From positions 1 to 42,576 of IMG/VR virus record IMGVR_UViG_3300025087_000150: a stretch of DNA of 42,576 nt. One strand, written 5' to 3'. Shown piece by piece: positions 8,227 to 17,025 of this stretch (its first letter is position 1; each line of letters begins with the position of its first letter). The translations under genes and the position numbers were made by a program. The notes beneath the pieces were generated by a model, which saw only the letters and a program-made list of their open reading frames with translations, did no database searches and had not been told where the DNA came from. This DNA comes from a virus.

Positions 8227-9193
8227 AGGAAAAATATTTATGACAGGTGCGAGTGGGTTTATAGGTAGTTATATGGCGGAGAAATTTTTAGAAAAAGGAT
8301 ATAAACTAGCGATTCTTCTGCGCCAGACCAATAGACTAAACTACCCTGCCGTTCAGAGATTATTAAAAAACTATGATATAGATGTTTATTATGGGACTAT
8401 AACAGATAGACACTATATGGATTTTGCAATGAAGGATTTTCAACCAGATTATGTTATTCACTTAGGAGCGATAACCCCAGTAGCATACAGTTTTGACCAC
8501 CCAGTAGAGGTATTTGAAACAAACGCAAATGGCACAATTAACCTAGCGGAATCAGCCAGAAGGAATTGTCCACATCTAAAGAAATTTATTTTCTCATCTT
8601 CTATGGAAACTTATGGATATAACCCGAAGAGAGAACCAGTAGTTGAAACAGATGAACAAATGCCAGGGGCTCCTTATGGGGTGGCGAAGGTAGCAGCAGA
8701 GAAGTATCTTAAAATGATGAACTTTGCTTATGGTTTTCCAAGTATCTGTTTTAGACAGACGAACTGTTATGGTCGTAGAGAAAATGATTACTTTGTGGTA
8801 GAAGCTATTGTTACCAAGATGTTAAAAAATCCAGAAACTATTAACTTAGGCGCTGGCGACCCAACTAGAAACTTTATATGGATAGATGACTTAGTTGATT
8901 TGTGGGTAGCAGCAATAGAATCAGAAAACCCAGAGATATTAGGGGAATCATTTAATACTGGTCCAGCCAATGGGATAACAATCCAAGAGCTTGCTGATAT
9001 TTGCGCAGAGAAATTGGATTGGCGAGGAGATATAAAATGGAACACTATGCCGAGAAGACCAGGAGAATTGTCTTATCTAAATAGTAATTGTGATAAAGCT
9101 AAAAAATTATTAGAGTGGGAACCAAAGGTCGGGCTATCCGAGGGATTGGATAGAGTAATAAAAATTTGGAAGGAAAATCTCAATGTTAATTAA
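8216..9193 (+). CDS. NAD-dependent sugar epimerase/dehydratase (extended SDR)
   Basis: The 325-residue protein has MTGASGFIGSYM (Rossmann, residues 9-20), HLGAIT, IFSSSMETYG (the catalytic serine region) and PYGVAK, which is the YxxxK pair (Y154, K158). NWIDD-like FIWIDDLVDLW follows in the substrate domain. It belongs to the GDP-mannose dehydratase / UDP-glucose epimerase superfamily; the substrate is unclear. ATG 8216 was chosen over 8192 because AAAGGAG lies directly upstream and it produces a clean N-terminus. Confidence 0.87.
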   Translation: MANKGKIFMTGASGFIGSYMAEKFLEKGYKLAILLRQTNRLNYPAVQRLLKNYDIDVYYGTITDRHYMDFAMKDFQPDYVIHLGAITPVAYSFDHPVEVFETNANGTINLAESARRNCPHLKKFIFSSSMETYGYNPKREPVVETDEQMPGAPYGVAKVAAEKYLKMMNFAYGFPSICFRQTNCYGRRENDYFVVEAIVTKMLKNPETINLGAGDPTRNFIWIDDLVDLWVAAIESENPEILGESFNTGPANGITIQELADICAEKLDWRGDIKWNTMPRRPGELSYLNSNCDKAKKLLEWEPKVGLSEGLDRVIKIWKENLNVN

Positions 9194-9365
9194 TCTAACC
9201 GTAGAACAACAACAGATGTTGTTAAATATGTTATCAACCGCAACTATAAAAGTTTCCGATTACCCAATGATAAAAAAATTAGCAGACACATTAAGCAAAC
9301 CAATAGATGAAAAAAAGAAAGATAATAACGGTGGTGGGGACAAGACCCAACCTGACAAAACTTAG
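9183..9365 (+). CDS. Small hypothetical protein, 60 aa
   Basis: This short ORF overlaps the epimerase end by 11 nt and the 2-epimerase start by 59 nt. The sequence is helical with a hydrophilic Lys/Asp/Gly tail and begins MLINLTVEQQQMLLNML. A GGAAGGAAAA site precedes the ATG. It is not recognised. Coupled translation with the following gene is likely because that gene has no ribosome site of its own. Confidence 0.5.
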   Translation: MLINLTVEQQQMLLNMLSTATIKVSDYPMIKKLADTLSKPIDEKKKDNNGGGDKTQPDKT

Positions 9366-10197
9366 TCCTGATATTCCTTGTGATGTTATAAACACAGGTC
9401 AGCATTATGATTTTGAAATGGATGGAATATTTATTAGAGATTTAGGAATTAAACCACCTAAGTGGAATCTTGGTGTTACAGAATTAGACAAAATGATATT
9501 GGGAATAACAGAAATACTAAGAAAAGAAAAACCTAGTTTGGTATTAGTCTATGGGGATACCCGCTCTACCCTTGCAGGAGCAAGAGCAGCGACTTCCATC
9601 GGTATCCCCGTAGCTCATATAGAAGCAGGGTGTAGAAGTGGGGACAGGAAACTAATAGAAGAAAAAATAAGAATAGAGGTTGATGCTCTTTCTAGTTTAA
9701 AGTTTTGTCCTACTCCAGATTGTTTAGAAAATCTTAGATTGGAAGGAAATAATATTAATTCTTTCTGGGTTGGCGATGTTCTTTATGATACATACTTGCG
9801 CAACAGAAAACACGATGGTTATGTCTTTGTAACTATCCATAGAGAAAATAATATAAATACAGAGAAAAGATTAAAGCAAATTATAGACCACATAGCAAAA
9901 CATAAAGATGTTATATTTTCACTTCATCCTCATACAAAGAAGATGATTAATAAATTTAAAATAAAAATACCTTCACATATTAAGGTTATAGAGCCAATTT
10001 CATACAAAAAGGTACTAAAGCTCCTCAGGAAAGCAAAACTCGTTATAACTGATTCTGGCGGCATACAGAGGGAAGCGTTCTTTTCTGGCACTCCATTTGA
10101 GATATTAAGAGCAAAAAATGAGTGGGGGGTACATCAATTTGGTGATGGTACAGCAGGTAAAAAAATAAATAAAATAATAAATGACTACCTCAAATAA
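9307..10197 (+). CDS. UDP-GlcNAc 2-epimerase-like, WecB/WbpI family
   Basis: The 296-residue protein has VVGTRPN (9-15), NTGQHYDFEMDG, the nucleotide site YGDTRST (82-88), HIEAGCRSGDR (104-113), TIHREN (176-181) and TDSGGIQREAFFSGTP (248-263). These are the conserved motifs of non-hydrolysing 2-epimerases, which convert UDP-GlcNAc (or the 3-acetamido uronate in WbpI) to the manno form. It is shorter than the usual 360-380 residues, partly through a compact N-terminal loop, and the EE-x-NR motif reads EEKIRIE, a change in a usually conserved position. The start is inside the previous ORF. Confidence 0.82.
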   Translation: MKKRKIITVVGTRPNLTKLSPDIPCDVINTGQHYDFEMDGIFIRDLGIKPPKWNLGVTELDKMILGITEILRKEKPSLVLVYGDTRSTLAGARAATSIGIPVAHIEAGCRSGDRKLIEEKIRIEVDALSSLKFCPTPDCLENLRLEGNNINSFWVGDVLYDTYLRNRKHDGYVFVTIHRENNINTEKRLKQIIDHIAKHKDVIFSLHPHTKKMINKFKIKIPSHIKVIEPISYKKVLKLLRKAKLVITDSGGIQREAFFSGTPFEILRAKNEWGVHQFGDGTAGKKINKIINDYLK

Positions 10198-11305
10198 AAA
10201 AAAGATTAAAGTATTTATGCAACACGCAGAGCAATCAGCAGTGGGATATTATCGTATTATCCGCCCTGCTATGGCTCTCAATAAGATGAAGGAGATACAA
10301 GCGAGTACATTTCCTTTTTCTTCTTTTAATAAACCACCCGATGTTAGTATAGATGATGTTGAAGACATTGTGGCTAAACACGACTTACTTTTATTTTCAA
10401 GAGTTGATAACCCTAATGGGGTTGTTTTTATTAAAGCAATAAAAGACCAAAGGTATTATAAAAACAATATTCCTATTTTAATTGACGTAGATGATTTGGC
10501 CAAATTTACTACCTCTGATAATCCTGCATACATTTATTATAAGCCTGGTGCTGATTGCAACCCTACTATGTGGGGAGAGGAACAGCTTAAATATGCAGAT
10601 GGGTGGATTACTACTTCTAAATACATTGGTAAAATGTTAAAAGACATAAACCCAAACTATCATGTTATTCCTAATTGTGTTGATTTTGATTTAATAAAAC
10701 GCTGGGAAAAGCCAAAACCTCATACCGATATTAGAATAGGCTGGGCTGGTGCCATGGCTCATCAAGAAGACCTAGAGATAGTTAAAAATGTAGTACCTAA
10801 AATATTAGAAGAAAACCCTAATGTTACATTTTATTTCTTTGGTTTGCTACCAGGTTGGGCGCATAACAATCCAAGAATAAAGCATATTAAGTGGATGAAC
10901 TTTGGGAACTATTTTAATGAGTTATCTAAATTGGGGTTAGATATAGCAATAGCCCCTCTCCAAGATACACACTTTAATAGAGCAAAATCAAACCTACGCT
11001 GGTTGGAATATTCTATGTTAAAGATACCCACAGTTGCTTCAAAAGTATACCCTTATGTGCAATCTATCCAAAATGGCAAGGATGGTTTTATAGTTTCTTC
11101 AGATAAGGAGTGGTATTCTATCTTGACAAAACTTGTAAAACAAAGTAAGTTTAGAGTAAGGATAGGAAATGCCGCATTTAACAGGGTAAAGCGGGATTAT
11201 AATATTGATAAATGGAAATATAAATATTTAGAGATATTCCAAAAGTATATCAAAAAGGGGGTGACAAATGGCAACAGAAGCAACCTTAATGCAGACAGTT
11301 CGTGA
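10181..11305 (+). CDS. GT-B glycosyltransferase (GT4/GT1 type)
   Basis: The 374-residue protein begins with AVGYYRIIRPAMALN, which fits the acceptor-binding domain of a GT-B fold. IDVDDLAKF and VIPNCVDFDLI mark the interdomain region, RIGWAGAMAHQEDLE starts the donor domain, and RWLEYSMLKIPTVAS corresponds to the usual E-x7-E segment. A single-domain-plus-tail enzyme of this type would transfer from an NDP-sugar. It overlaps the adaptor gene by 38 nt, which ties the sugar module translationally to the virion genes downstream. Confidence 0.86.
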   Translation: MTTSNKKKIKVFMQHAEQSAVGYYRIIRPAMALNKMKEIQASTFPFSSFNKPPDVSIDDVEDIVAKHDLLLFSRVDNPNGVVFIKAIKDQRYYKNNIPILIDVDDLAKFTTSDNPAYIYYKPGADCNPTMWGEEQLKYADGWITTSKYIGKMLKDINPNYHVIPNCVDFDLIKRWEKPKPHTDIRIGWAGAMAHQEDLEIVKNVVPKILEENPNVTFYFFGLLPGWAHNNPRIKHIKWMNFGNYFNELSKLGLDIAIAPLQDTHFNRAKSNLRWLEYSMLKIPTVASKVYPYVQSIQNGKDGFIVSSDKEWYSILTKLVKQSKFRVRIGNAAFNRVKRDYNIDKWKYKYLEIFQKYIKKGVTNGNRSNLNADSS

Positions 11306-12581
11306 TAAACTTGATGATAATTATAGACAGCAAGACGCTATTAATGATGCGGGAAATATATCCGCATCAGTAACAAATATAACCGTAGATGACGGCACCA
11401 AATTTACACCAGGAGATATTATCCAGATTGAATCGGAACTTTGTTTAGTAGAGGAAGTTCCATGGATAGTAACCTACATAAATGAAGGTGCTGATTTTAG
11501 TTCTACGGATGTTACCTTAACGGTTGTGGCAGGAACAAATATTGCAAACAATGATTATATTCAACTAGAGTCAGAAATATTACAGGTAACTGCTGGTGGA
11601 ACCACCACATCACTAACGGTAACTCGTGGTCAGATGGGAACCATGGCAACATCTCATAGTGATAAAACTGCAGTAGGGCTGGTTAATGAGATAAAAGTAA
11701 GGCGCGCATATATGGGAACCACTGGTGCTACTCACGCTAATGATATTGCTATTTATGTGATAGACCAGTATTCAAATAAAGAAATTCAACAAGCTATTGA
11801 AGATGGGATAAGAGCGTTAGGGGATAAAAATAATCCTATATTTGATGCCTTTGATAGATTCCTCTATGACGATACAGACACCTCTGCGGAGGCTCTTGAT
11901 ATTGATGAGTTAGTTTTAACAGTGACTACTGGTACAAAATTCGCAGTTGATGATATAATTCAGATTGAAAACGAGTTAATGAAAGTGACAGCAGTAAACA
12001 CTAATGATTTGACTATAACTAGAGGATACAATGGTACTGCCGCTATTGCACACGCTACTACCTTAACCATCTATATTCTAACCCAGACCAGCGATACTGT
12101 ATTTGATTATGCCCTTCCCACAAACCTATATTGGATAAATGAAGTTAGGGTTTATAATCATAAAGCAAATATTGCTAACACTGGAATATTGGATTACACC
12201 AGATTAACTGGTTGGAGATTTGACCAAGATAAACAGAGACTACACTTTGATTATAATATTGATAGTGATAGATTAATTTATATTATAGGTGCATCTCGTG
12301 TTGCTGTCCCCGCGACAACCGCTACAGAAATAACCGCAGCAGACTATATTGAAGAACTTATAACTCTCTATGCAGTAATACAACTTATGGGTAAGCGCAT
12401 GGCGGTATATAATAACTCTGCGAAATACTCTACAAAGGTAGCTGAGGCAGGTGGTAGTTCAGAGTTCTTAAACACTTGGAGAATGTGGAGAGACATGCAG
12501 TCACAATACGATACTCTCAAAGATAGGTACGCATCAGGAGAAGGGAGTGTAGATATAAATATTAATAGGTATGATTTATAA
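11268..12581 (+). CDS. Head-tail adaptor-like virion protein with nested beta repeats
   Basis: The 437-residue protein has a helical N-terminus (1-30), a helical segment at 168-195 and a helical C-terminus (about 340-437), as in connector adaptors. Between them lie beta repeats: one at 216-270 (GTKFAVDDIIQIENEL...TRGYNGT) and another at 78-137 (ESEILQV...TRGQMGT). A third copy is split: its first half is at 36-63 (DDGTKFTPGDIIQIESEL) and its second half at 143-166 (RRAYMGTTGATH), with the 78-137 repeat sitting inside it. The gene follows a GGGGGTG ribosome site and precedes the nozzle-like protein. Adaptor assignment rests on architecture and position. Confidence 0.65.
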   Translation: MATEATLMQTVRDKLDDNYRQQDAINDAGNISASVTNITVDDGTKFTPGDIIQIESELCLVEEVPWIVTYINEGADFSSTDVTLTVVAGTNIANNDYIQLESEILQVTAGGTTTSLTVTRGQMGTMATSHSDKTAVGLVNEIKVRRAYMGTTGATHANDIAIYVIDQYSNKEIQQAIEDGIRALGDKNNPIFDAFDRFLYDDTDTSAEALDIDELVLTVTTGTKFAVDDIIQIENELMKVTAVNTNDLTITRGYNGTAAIAHATTLTIYILTQTSDTVFDYALPTNLYWINEVRVYNHKANIANTGILDYTRLTGWRFDQDKQRLHFDYNIDSDRLIYIIGASRVAVPATTATEITAADYIEELITLYAVIQLMGKRMAVYNNSAKYSTKVAEAGGSSEFLNTWRMWRDMQSQYDTLKDRYASGEGSVDININRYDL

Positions 12582-12769
12582 TGGCTAAAAAACCACAACC
12601 AGAAAAAGATGATGTCTTTGAAAAACTTAGACCTAACACGCAGATAATGGCAAAGGTCAGAGTTGGTTTTGGTGATGGTATTTATAGGACACCCGAAGAA
12701 ATAGAAAAGATAAAAAAGAAACCGAAAGGAGTTCAAGATGAAAGTAGCGGGGAGAATACGCCTCAATAA
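12581..12769 (+). CDS. Small hydrophilic protein, 62 aa
   Basis: The ORF starts at the stop of the adaptor gene (TAATG overlap) and its last 32 nt overlap the nozzle gene. The product is Lys/Glu/Pro-rich, with FGDGIYRTPEEIEKI in the middle and a likely disordered tail. It is not recognised. Stop-start overlap favours real coupled translation. Confidence 0.55.
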   Translation: MAKKPQPEKDDVFEKLRPNTQIMAKVRVGFGDGIYRTPEEIEKIKKKPKGVQDESSGENTPQ

Positions 12770-14816
12770 TAAAGATTATTTCTTTAAAGAAGGTGGGTAT
12801 CAAAAAACAAAACTAGCTCCAACTATACCTCGCTTCGGTCAAGGTGAACTTAATATTTCTGATTTATCAGCTTGGAATTACTGGTCACAATCTGACTGGT
12901 CTCATGGATACCAACAAAAGTATGATGTAGATAATTCTAAATATTACGGTACAGAAATTCAAACAGTTTCTACAAGAGGTATTTCTTATTTTACTAATGT
13001 TTTTGACACACCAGGACAAATATCTTTGTTATTTGACCAAGCAGCCCCAGCAACACCAGAAAAAACATTTGGTGCTGGTCATACTTGGGGAGGTTTACAA
13101 AGCCCAGGATGTGGTATCAGCAATTCTGTTTTATTTGTTGGGACAAACCATGCTACGACAGCTTTATTATACCGCTCCAGCCAAGCAGGAACTTGGGCAA
13201 CAGTAACTACCAGTTGGTCAACAATTACTAGGGTAAGGGATATAGTTGAATTTAAAAGTGAAGCATATATAGCTTGCACAACTTCAAATGGTTCTACCGA
13301 TAGTCCACTACAAATATGGGATGATAATGCTAGCTCAATGAGGGAGTGTACTGATTTTACTGGAACAATAGCAAGGAGAGTAGGAGTTGCAATAAACAAT
13401 ATATTTGTTTCTATTGCTTCTGGTGCCTATGCTACTGGAGATTATTTATATAAAAGTAGTACGGGTGCTTCTGGTGCATGGACAAATATATTTACATCTG
13501 GTGGTGGTCAAACAATAACTCAATTAGAAGAACATAATAATAAATTATATTTTATAGTGGAAGATTATCCTAAAGCTGAACTCTGGGTTTATGATGGTTC
13601 CACTTGTTTAATGGTATATAGATTTGATGAATTAACTGCGCCAGTAATAAAATCATTTTTAGGAAACTTATATATAGCTGGTGACCAATCTGGTAAGTTA
13701 GTAATATATAAATATAACGAAGCAACACTAACTAAGGATTTTGTAGAGGAACCAAAGGGGCAAGTGCCCTGTGGTAGCACTGCTTATAACTATTTTATAG
13801 TTTGGCAAGACAAGATGTATCTCGGTCCATTAGTTACGGATGGAAAGAATTGGGCTCCTGCCTACTATTTTGATTTTATATCTGGTAATAATTATTATTA
13901 TCCATTTATTATATTTGGTTCAAGTAGTGCTGTCCCATACTATCATGATTTATCAACACCTCCTAATATATATATATTATCAACATCAAATTACCATCCA
14001 GTATCAACGATTGAATCTTCTATTGTTGATATGGATATGGTGGGGGTTGATAAATATTTTGGTGGGATAACAATCTATCATGAACCATTACCATCCACAG
14101 CAAAATTATTTTTAAAAGTTAGAATTGATAGTACAAATAAATGGGAAACAATAGCAACAACATCGTCTAACGCAACTGCAAATTCTGTTTCTTTTGACAC
14201 GGAATTATTGACTAACAATATCGGTAAAAGCATTGAATATCAATTAACGATGATAAATGGTGCAACCGCAAATTCGGGGACTGGTGATGGTGGTACTGCT
14301 ACCACATTAACTAAAAGTGGATATGATTTTGCTGCTAATGGTGTTAAGGTTGGACATTTATTAGTTAATACTACAAAAAATTCATGGGCAAAAATAACAA
14401 CAGTTGCCGTAGGGACAATTACGTGTCTATTTGGTATGTCAGATGGAGTTGCTAATGCTAACGGAGATACCTTTGTAGTATTATCAGGAACCACAACTAC
14501 ACCAGTTATTTCAGATGTTGTTATCAGATATATTCTTATGCCTTCACCAAAGAGAAAATGGCAGTTAGATATACTAGCCATTGATGGGATTAAAGAATAT
14601 AAAGTTCCAAAGAAGGGTACTGATATTGAAAGGGAGCTTTGGGATATGGCAAACCAGACTATTATTAGATTTGAAGATATAGACGGAAAAACCTATGATA
14701 ATAGAAAAACAGGGTCAGATGATAGAGGGGTTATAGTAGAAGATATACAAACAATGCATCCTTTCTATGCTAACCCAGAAGAATATATTGTGAGGTTAAA
14801 TTTAATAGAAGGATAA
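12738..14816 (+). CDS. Large beta-rich tail protein, nozzle/tail-tubular-B-like
   Basis: The 692-residue protein is nearly all beta and Ser/Thr/Gly-rich. It contains blade-like segments such as NSVLFVGTNH, FKSEAYIACTTSNGS, NNKLYFIVED and GNLYIAGDQSG, spaced as in a beta-propeller (about residues 120-360). The C-terminal third is a second beta domain ending ANPEEYIVRLNLIEG. In short-tailed phages a large propeller-containing nozzle follows the adaptor gene, which fits here. An AAGGAGTT site lies upstream of the ATG. The call is by architecture and order; a stopper or receptor-binding protein is an alternative. Confidence 0.6.
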   Translation: MKVAGRIRLNNKDYFFKEGGYQKTKLAPTIPRFGQGELNISDLSAWNYWSQSDWSHGYQQKYDVDNSKYYGTEIQTVSTRGISYFTNVFDTPGQISLLFDQAAPATPEKTFGAGHTWGGLQSPGCGISNSVLFVGTNHATTALLYRSSQAGTWATVTTSWSTITRVRDIVEFKSEAYIACTTSNGSTDSPLQIWDDNASSMRECTDFTGTIARRVGVAINNIFVSIASGAYATGDYLYKSSTGASGAWTNIFTSGGGQTITQLEEHNNKLYFIVEDYPKAELWVYDGSTCLMVYRFDELTAPVIKSFLGNLYIAGDQSGKLVIYKYNEATLTKDFVEEPKGQVPCGSTAYNYFIVWQDKMYLGPLVTDGKNWAPAYYFDFISGNNYYYPFIIFGSSSAVPYYHDLSTPPNIYILSTSNYHPVSTIESSIVDMDMVGVDKYFGGITIYHEPLPSTAKLFLKVRIDSTNKWETIATTSSNATANSVSFDTELLTNNIGKSIEYQLTMINGATANSGTGDGGTATTLTKSGYDFAANGVKVGHLLVNTTKNSWAKITTVAVGTITCLFGMSDGVANANGDTFVVLSGTTTTPVISDVVIRYILMPSPKRKWQLDILAIDGIKEYKVPKKGTDIERELWDMANQTIIRFEDIDGKTYDNRKTGSDDRGVIVEDIQTMHPFYANPEEYIVRLNLIEG

Positions 14817-14817
14817 T

Positions 14818-16275
14818 ATGACTACTGAAGAATTAGAACAACAATTTAATGGACACTTACATAGTGGGACAGATACTAAGAAAGTTGCGCTAGGAAGCAT
14901 TGATGGTGTTATTAACTATGGTTCTACTGTACCAGCATATAGTCCATCGTCAGTTCAAGACCAAATATATATGTATCTAAGTGGTTCTACAAAAAGGCTA
15001 TATATTTATGATTTTATATTGGGAGCATGGAATTATATAAGTATAAATGATGGGGTAACAACTGAAACTGGGGCTGGATGGTATGGAAATGGTCAGGATG
15101 GTGATGTTACTATAAGTGGTGCAACTTCTTTAACAAGAGATATGTATTATAATGACTTGACTATAGATGCTTCTCAGGTCCTTTCGCCAGCTGGTTATAA
15201 AATATTTGTGAAGGGGACATTAACTGTAAATGGTACTATCCAAAACAACGGTGGTAATGGTGGTAATGGTGGTAATGGCAACACTGGTGGTGCTGGGGGT
15301 ACAGCTGGGTCGGCTGGAGCGGCTTCATCTGGTGGAACGCTACCTGCTGGGTTAATAGGTGTTGTTGGTGGTGTTGGTGGTGCTGGGCATAGTGATTTAA
15401 TGACTAATGGTAATCCAGGTGTTGCAGGTCCCAATGGTACAGCATCTTCTCAAAATATATTAGGAGTAGGTCTAGCTGGTTCTAAAGCCCATTATGGAGG
15501 AGTAGCTGGGGTGTCTGGTGGTGGTAATAATAGTGGCGGTTCAGGTTCTAATGCTGGTGCCGCTGGCACGGCTGCTACTGCTACTGCTTTTCCATATACA
15601 ATAAACCATGCTGTAAATTTAACTACTTATCAGGTTAGGGCGGGTTCTGCTGGGGGAGGTGGTGGAGGCGGAGGAGCTGTTTATCATGATTATAATGCAC
15701 AGAGTGGTTCTGGCGGTGGTGGAGGAGGCTCTGGCGGTTGTGGTGGCAATATTTTAATATGTGCAAAAACAATAAGTATATCAGCGACTGGTATTGTCCA
15801 ATCACTCGGTGGCAACGGTGGAACTGGTGGGAACGGCGCAGCGGGTTCTGGAAGTGAGGGTTCTGATACTGGTGCTGGTGGTGGTGAAGGTGGCCATGGT
15901 GGTAGCGGTGGTTCGGCTGGTGGTATATTTATATTTTCAGACGATATAACAGTTATAGCAAGTGGTATTGTTAGGAGTAATGGTGGCAACGGTGGAACTG
16001 GTGGAAATGGAGGTAATGGTCATGCTTATGGAACATTAGATTTTGGTGGTGGTGGGGATGGTGGAGATGGTGGTAAGTCTGGGCATGGTGGATTATTAGT
16101 TATAGGATATTTTAATACATATACAAATGGGGGTACAGTACAGGCTAGTGCGGGAACAGGTGGGACAGCAGGAACTAAGGGTGTTGGCGATGGTCCAACT
16201 GGAGATGCTTATAGTTCAAATGGTACAGCGGGTACAGCTGGTTCAGCTGGTACAGTAATATCAACTAAATATTAA
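14818..16275 (+). CDS. Glycine-rich adhesin-like tail protein
   Basis: The 485-residue protein has an N-terminal segment (1-110) resembling a virion attachment region (LEQQFNGHLHSGTDTKKVALGS is split here by its function as a fibre start). From about residue 140 onward it is dominated by runs such as GGNGGNGGNG, GAGGTAGSAG and GGGGGGGG alternating with short beta strands such as TISISATGIVQSLGG. This composition resembles polyglycine-type receptor-binding tips, in which glycine-rich helices pack as a sandwich. The protein probably sits at a fibre tip and contacts the cell surface. It follows a GAAGGATAAT start site directly after the nozzle-like gene. Confidence 0.6.
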   Translation: MTTEELEQQFNGHLHSGTDTKKVALGSIDGVINYGSTVPAYSPSSVQDQIYMYLSGSTKRLYIYDFILGAWNYISINDGVTTETGAGWYGNGQDGDVTISGATSLTRDMYYNDLTIDASQVLSPAGYKIFVKGTLTVNGTIQNNGGNGGNGGNGNTGGAGGTAGSAGAASSGGTLPAGLIGVVGGVGGAGHSDLMTNGNPGVAGPNGTASSQNILGVGLAGSKAHYGGVAGVSGGGNNSGGSGSNAGAAGTAATATAFPYTINHAVNLTTYQVRAGSAGGGGGGGGAVYHDYNAQSGSGGGGGGSGGCGGNILICAKTISISATGIVQSLGGNGGTGGNGAAGSGSEGSDTGAGGGEGGHGGSGGSAGGIFIFSDDITVIASGIVRSNGGNGGTGGNGGNGHAYGTLDFGGGGDGGDGGKSGHGGLLVIGYFNTYTNGGTVQASAGTGGTAGTKGVGDGPTGDAYSSNGTAGTAGSAGTVISTKY

Positions 16276-16276
16276 T

Positions 16277-16708
16277 ATGCCAGAAAGTATTGTAGCCACA
16301 ATTAAATCAGACGATGTACCATTGCAACAGGATAGGGTTTCCCCTACTGATAGCCATATAATGGACGAGATTAAAACTACTCCTAGAGAATTTGAATTAT
16401 TAAACAGAAGACCCTTTTTATCAGAAGTATATAAGTTAGACTGGGATAATATGAACGACCAGACAGATGCTTTTAAATTAAAAACCAAAACAGAATCTAT
16501 TAATAACTGGATAATGTCAGACTTAATTAGGAAAAACTTAAAAGATGAATTAAATTCATACAAGGCTCTTCTTAATGACCTAGAATATAAATCTGATTGC
16601 TACCCTACCGAAAAAGTAGATTCAAAGATTAAAAAACTTTATCACTATATAAAAAATTATAGTAAGATGAAGGAAATAAATAAGAGATTAAAAGGAGATT
16701 CAATATAA
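16277..16708 (+). CDS. Hypothetical helical protein, 143 aa
   Basis: The protein is charged and mostly helical, with a disordered start and long helices from residue 50 (KTKTESINNWIMSDLIRK) to the basic C-terminus. No cysteine pairs, signal or membrane segment were seen. It has no Shine-Dalgarno sequence and its stop overlaps the next start by one base. It lies among tail genes, so a tail assembly factor or minor virion protein is possible. Confidence 0.6.
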   Translation: MPESIVATIKSDDVPLQQDRVSPTDSHIMDEIKTTPREFELLNRRPFLSEVYKLDWDNMNDQTDAFKLKTKTESINNWIMSDLIRKNLKDELNSYKALLNDLEYKSDCYPTEKVDSKIKKLYHYIKNYSKMKEINKRLKGDSI

Positions 16709-17025
16709 TGGGAAACGAATTTAAACCAACACAATTAGCCGAACAAAATATAGCCAATTTAGGTATGGACCCATTAACTGACCCACCAATTCCTTATCGT
16801 GGTATGCTTTATTGGAACGGGACAGCATGGGTAAGGTGGGGTGGGGGAGATATGTTTGGATTAGTCCCCTCTGCCTATGATTATGTTGACCTTGACTATG
16901 ATGGTTCAAATAGAATGACCAGTGCAGTTTTTAAAACAGGAGGTTCTACGGGGACTACCGTGGCTACTCTTACTATTACTTATGTAGGGGCAACAACAAA
17001 TATAGATACCGTAACAAAAGTATAG
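16708..17025 (+). CDS. Small beta structural protein, 105 aa
   Basis: An AAGGAG site precedes the ATG. Residues 25-50 (IPYRGMLYWNGTAWVRWGGG) resemble the short beta module found at the N-terminus of some tail-fibre proteins, and the second half is a Thr/Gly-rich beta strand region. It ends exactly one base before the fibre gene. It could be a separate fibre-attachment subunit. Confidence 0.6.
   Translation: MGNEFKPTQLAEQNIANLGMDPLTDPPIPYRGMLYWNGTAWVRWGGGDMFGLVPSAYDYVDLDYDGSNRMTSAVFKTGGSTGTTVATLTITYVGATTNIDTVTKV

Noticed and set aside
15195-15989. Leftward proline-rich ORFs
   Set aside because: They are the reverse strand of the glycine-rich adhesin codons (GGN read as NCC) and have no start signals.
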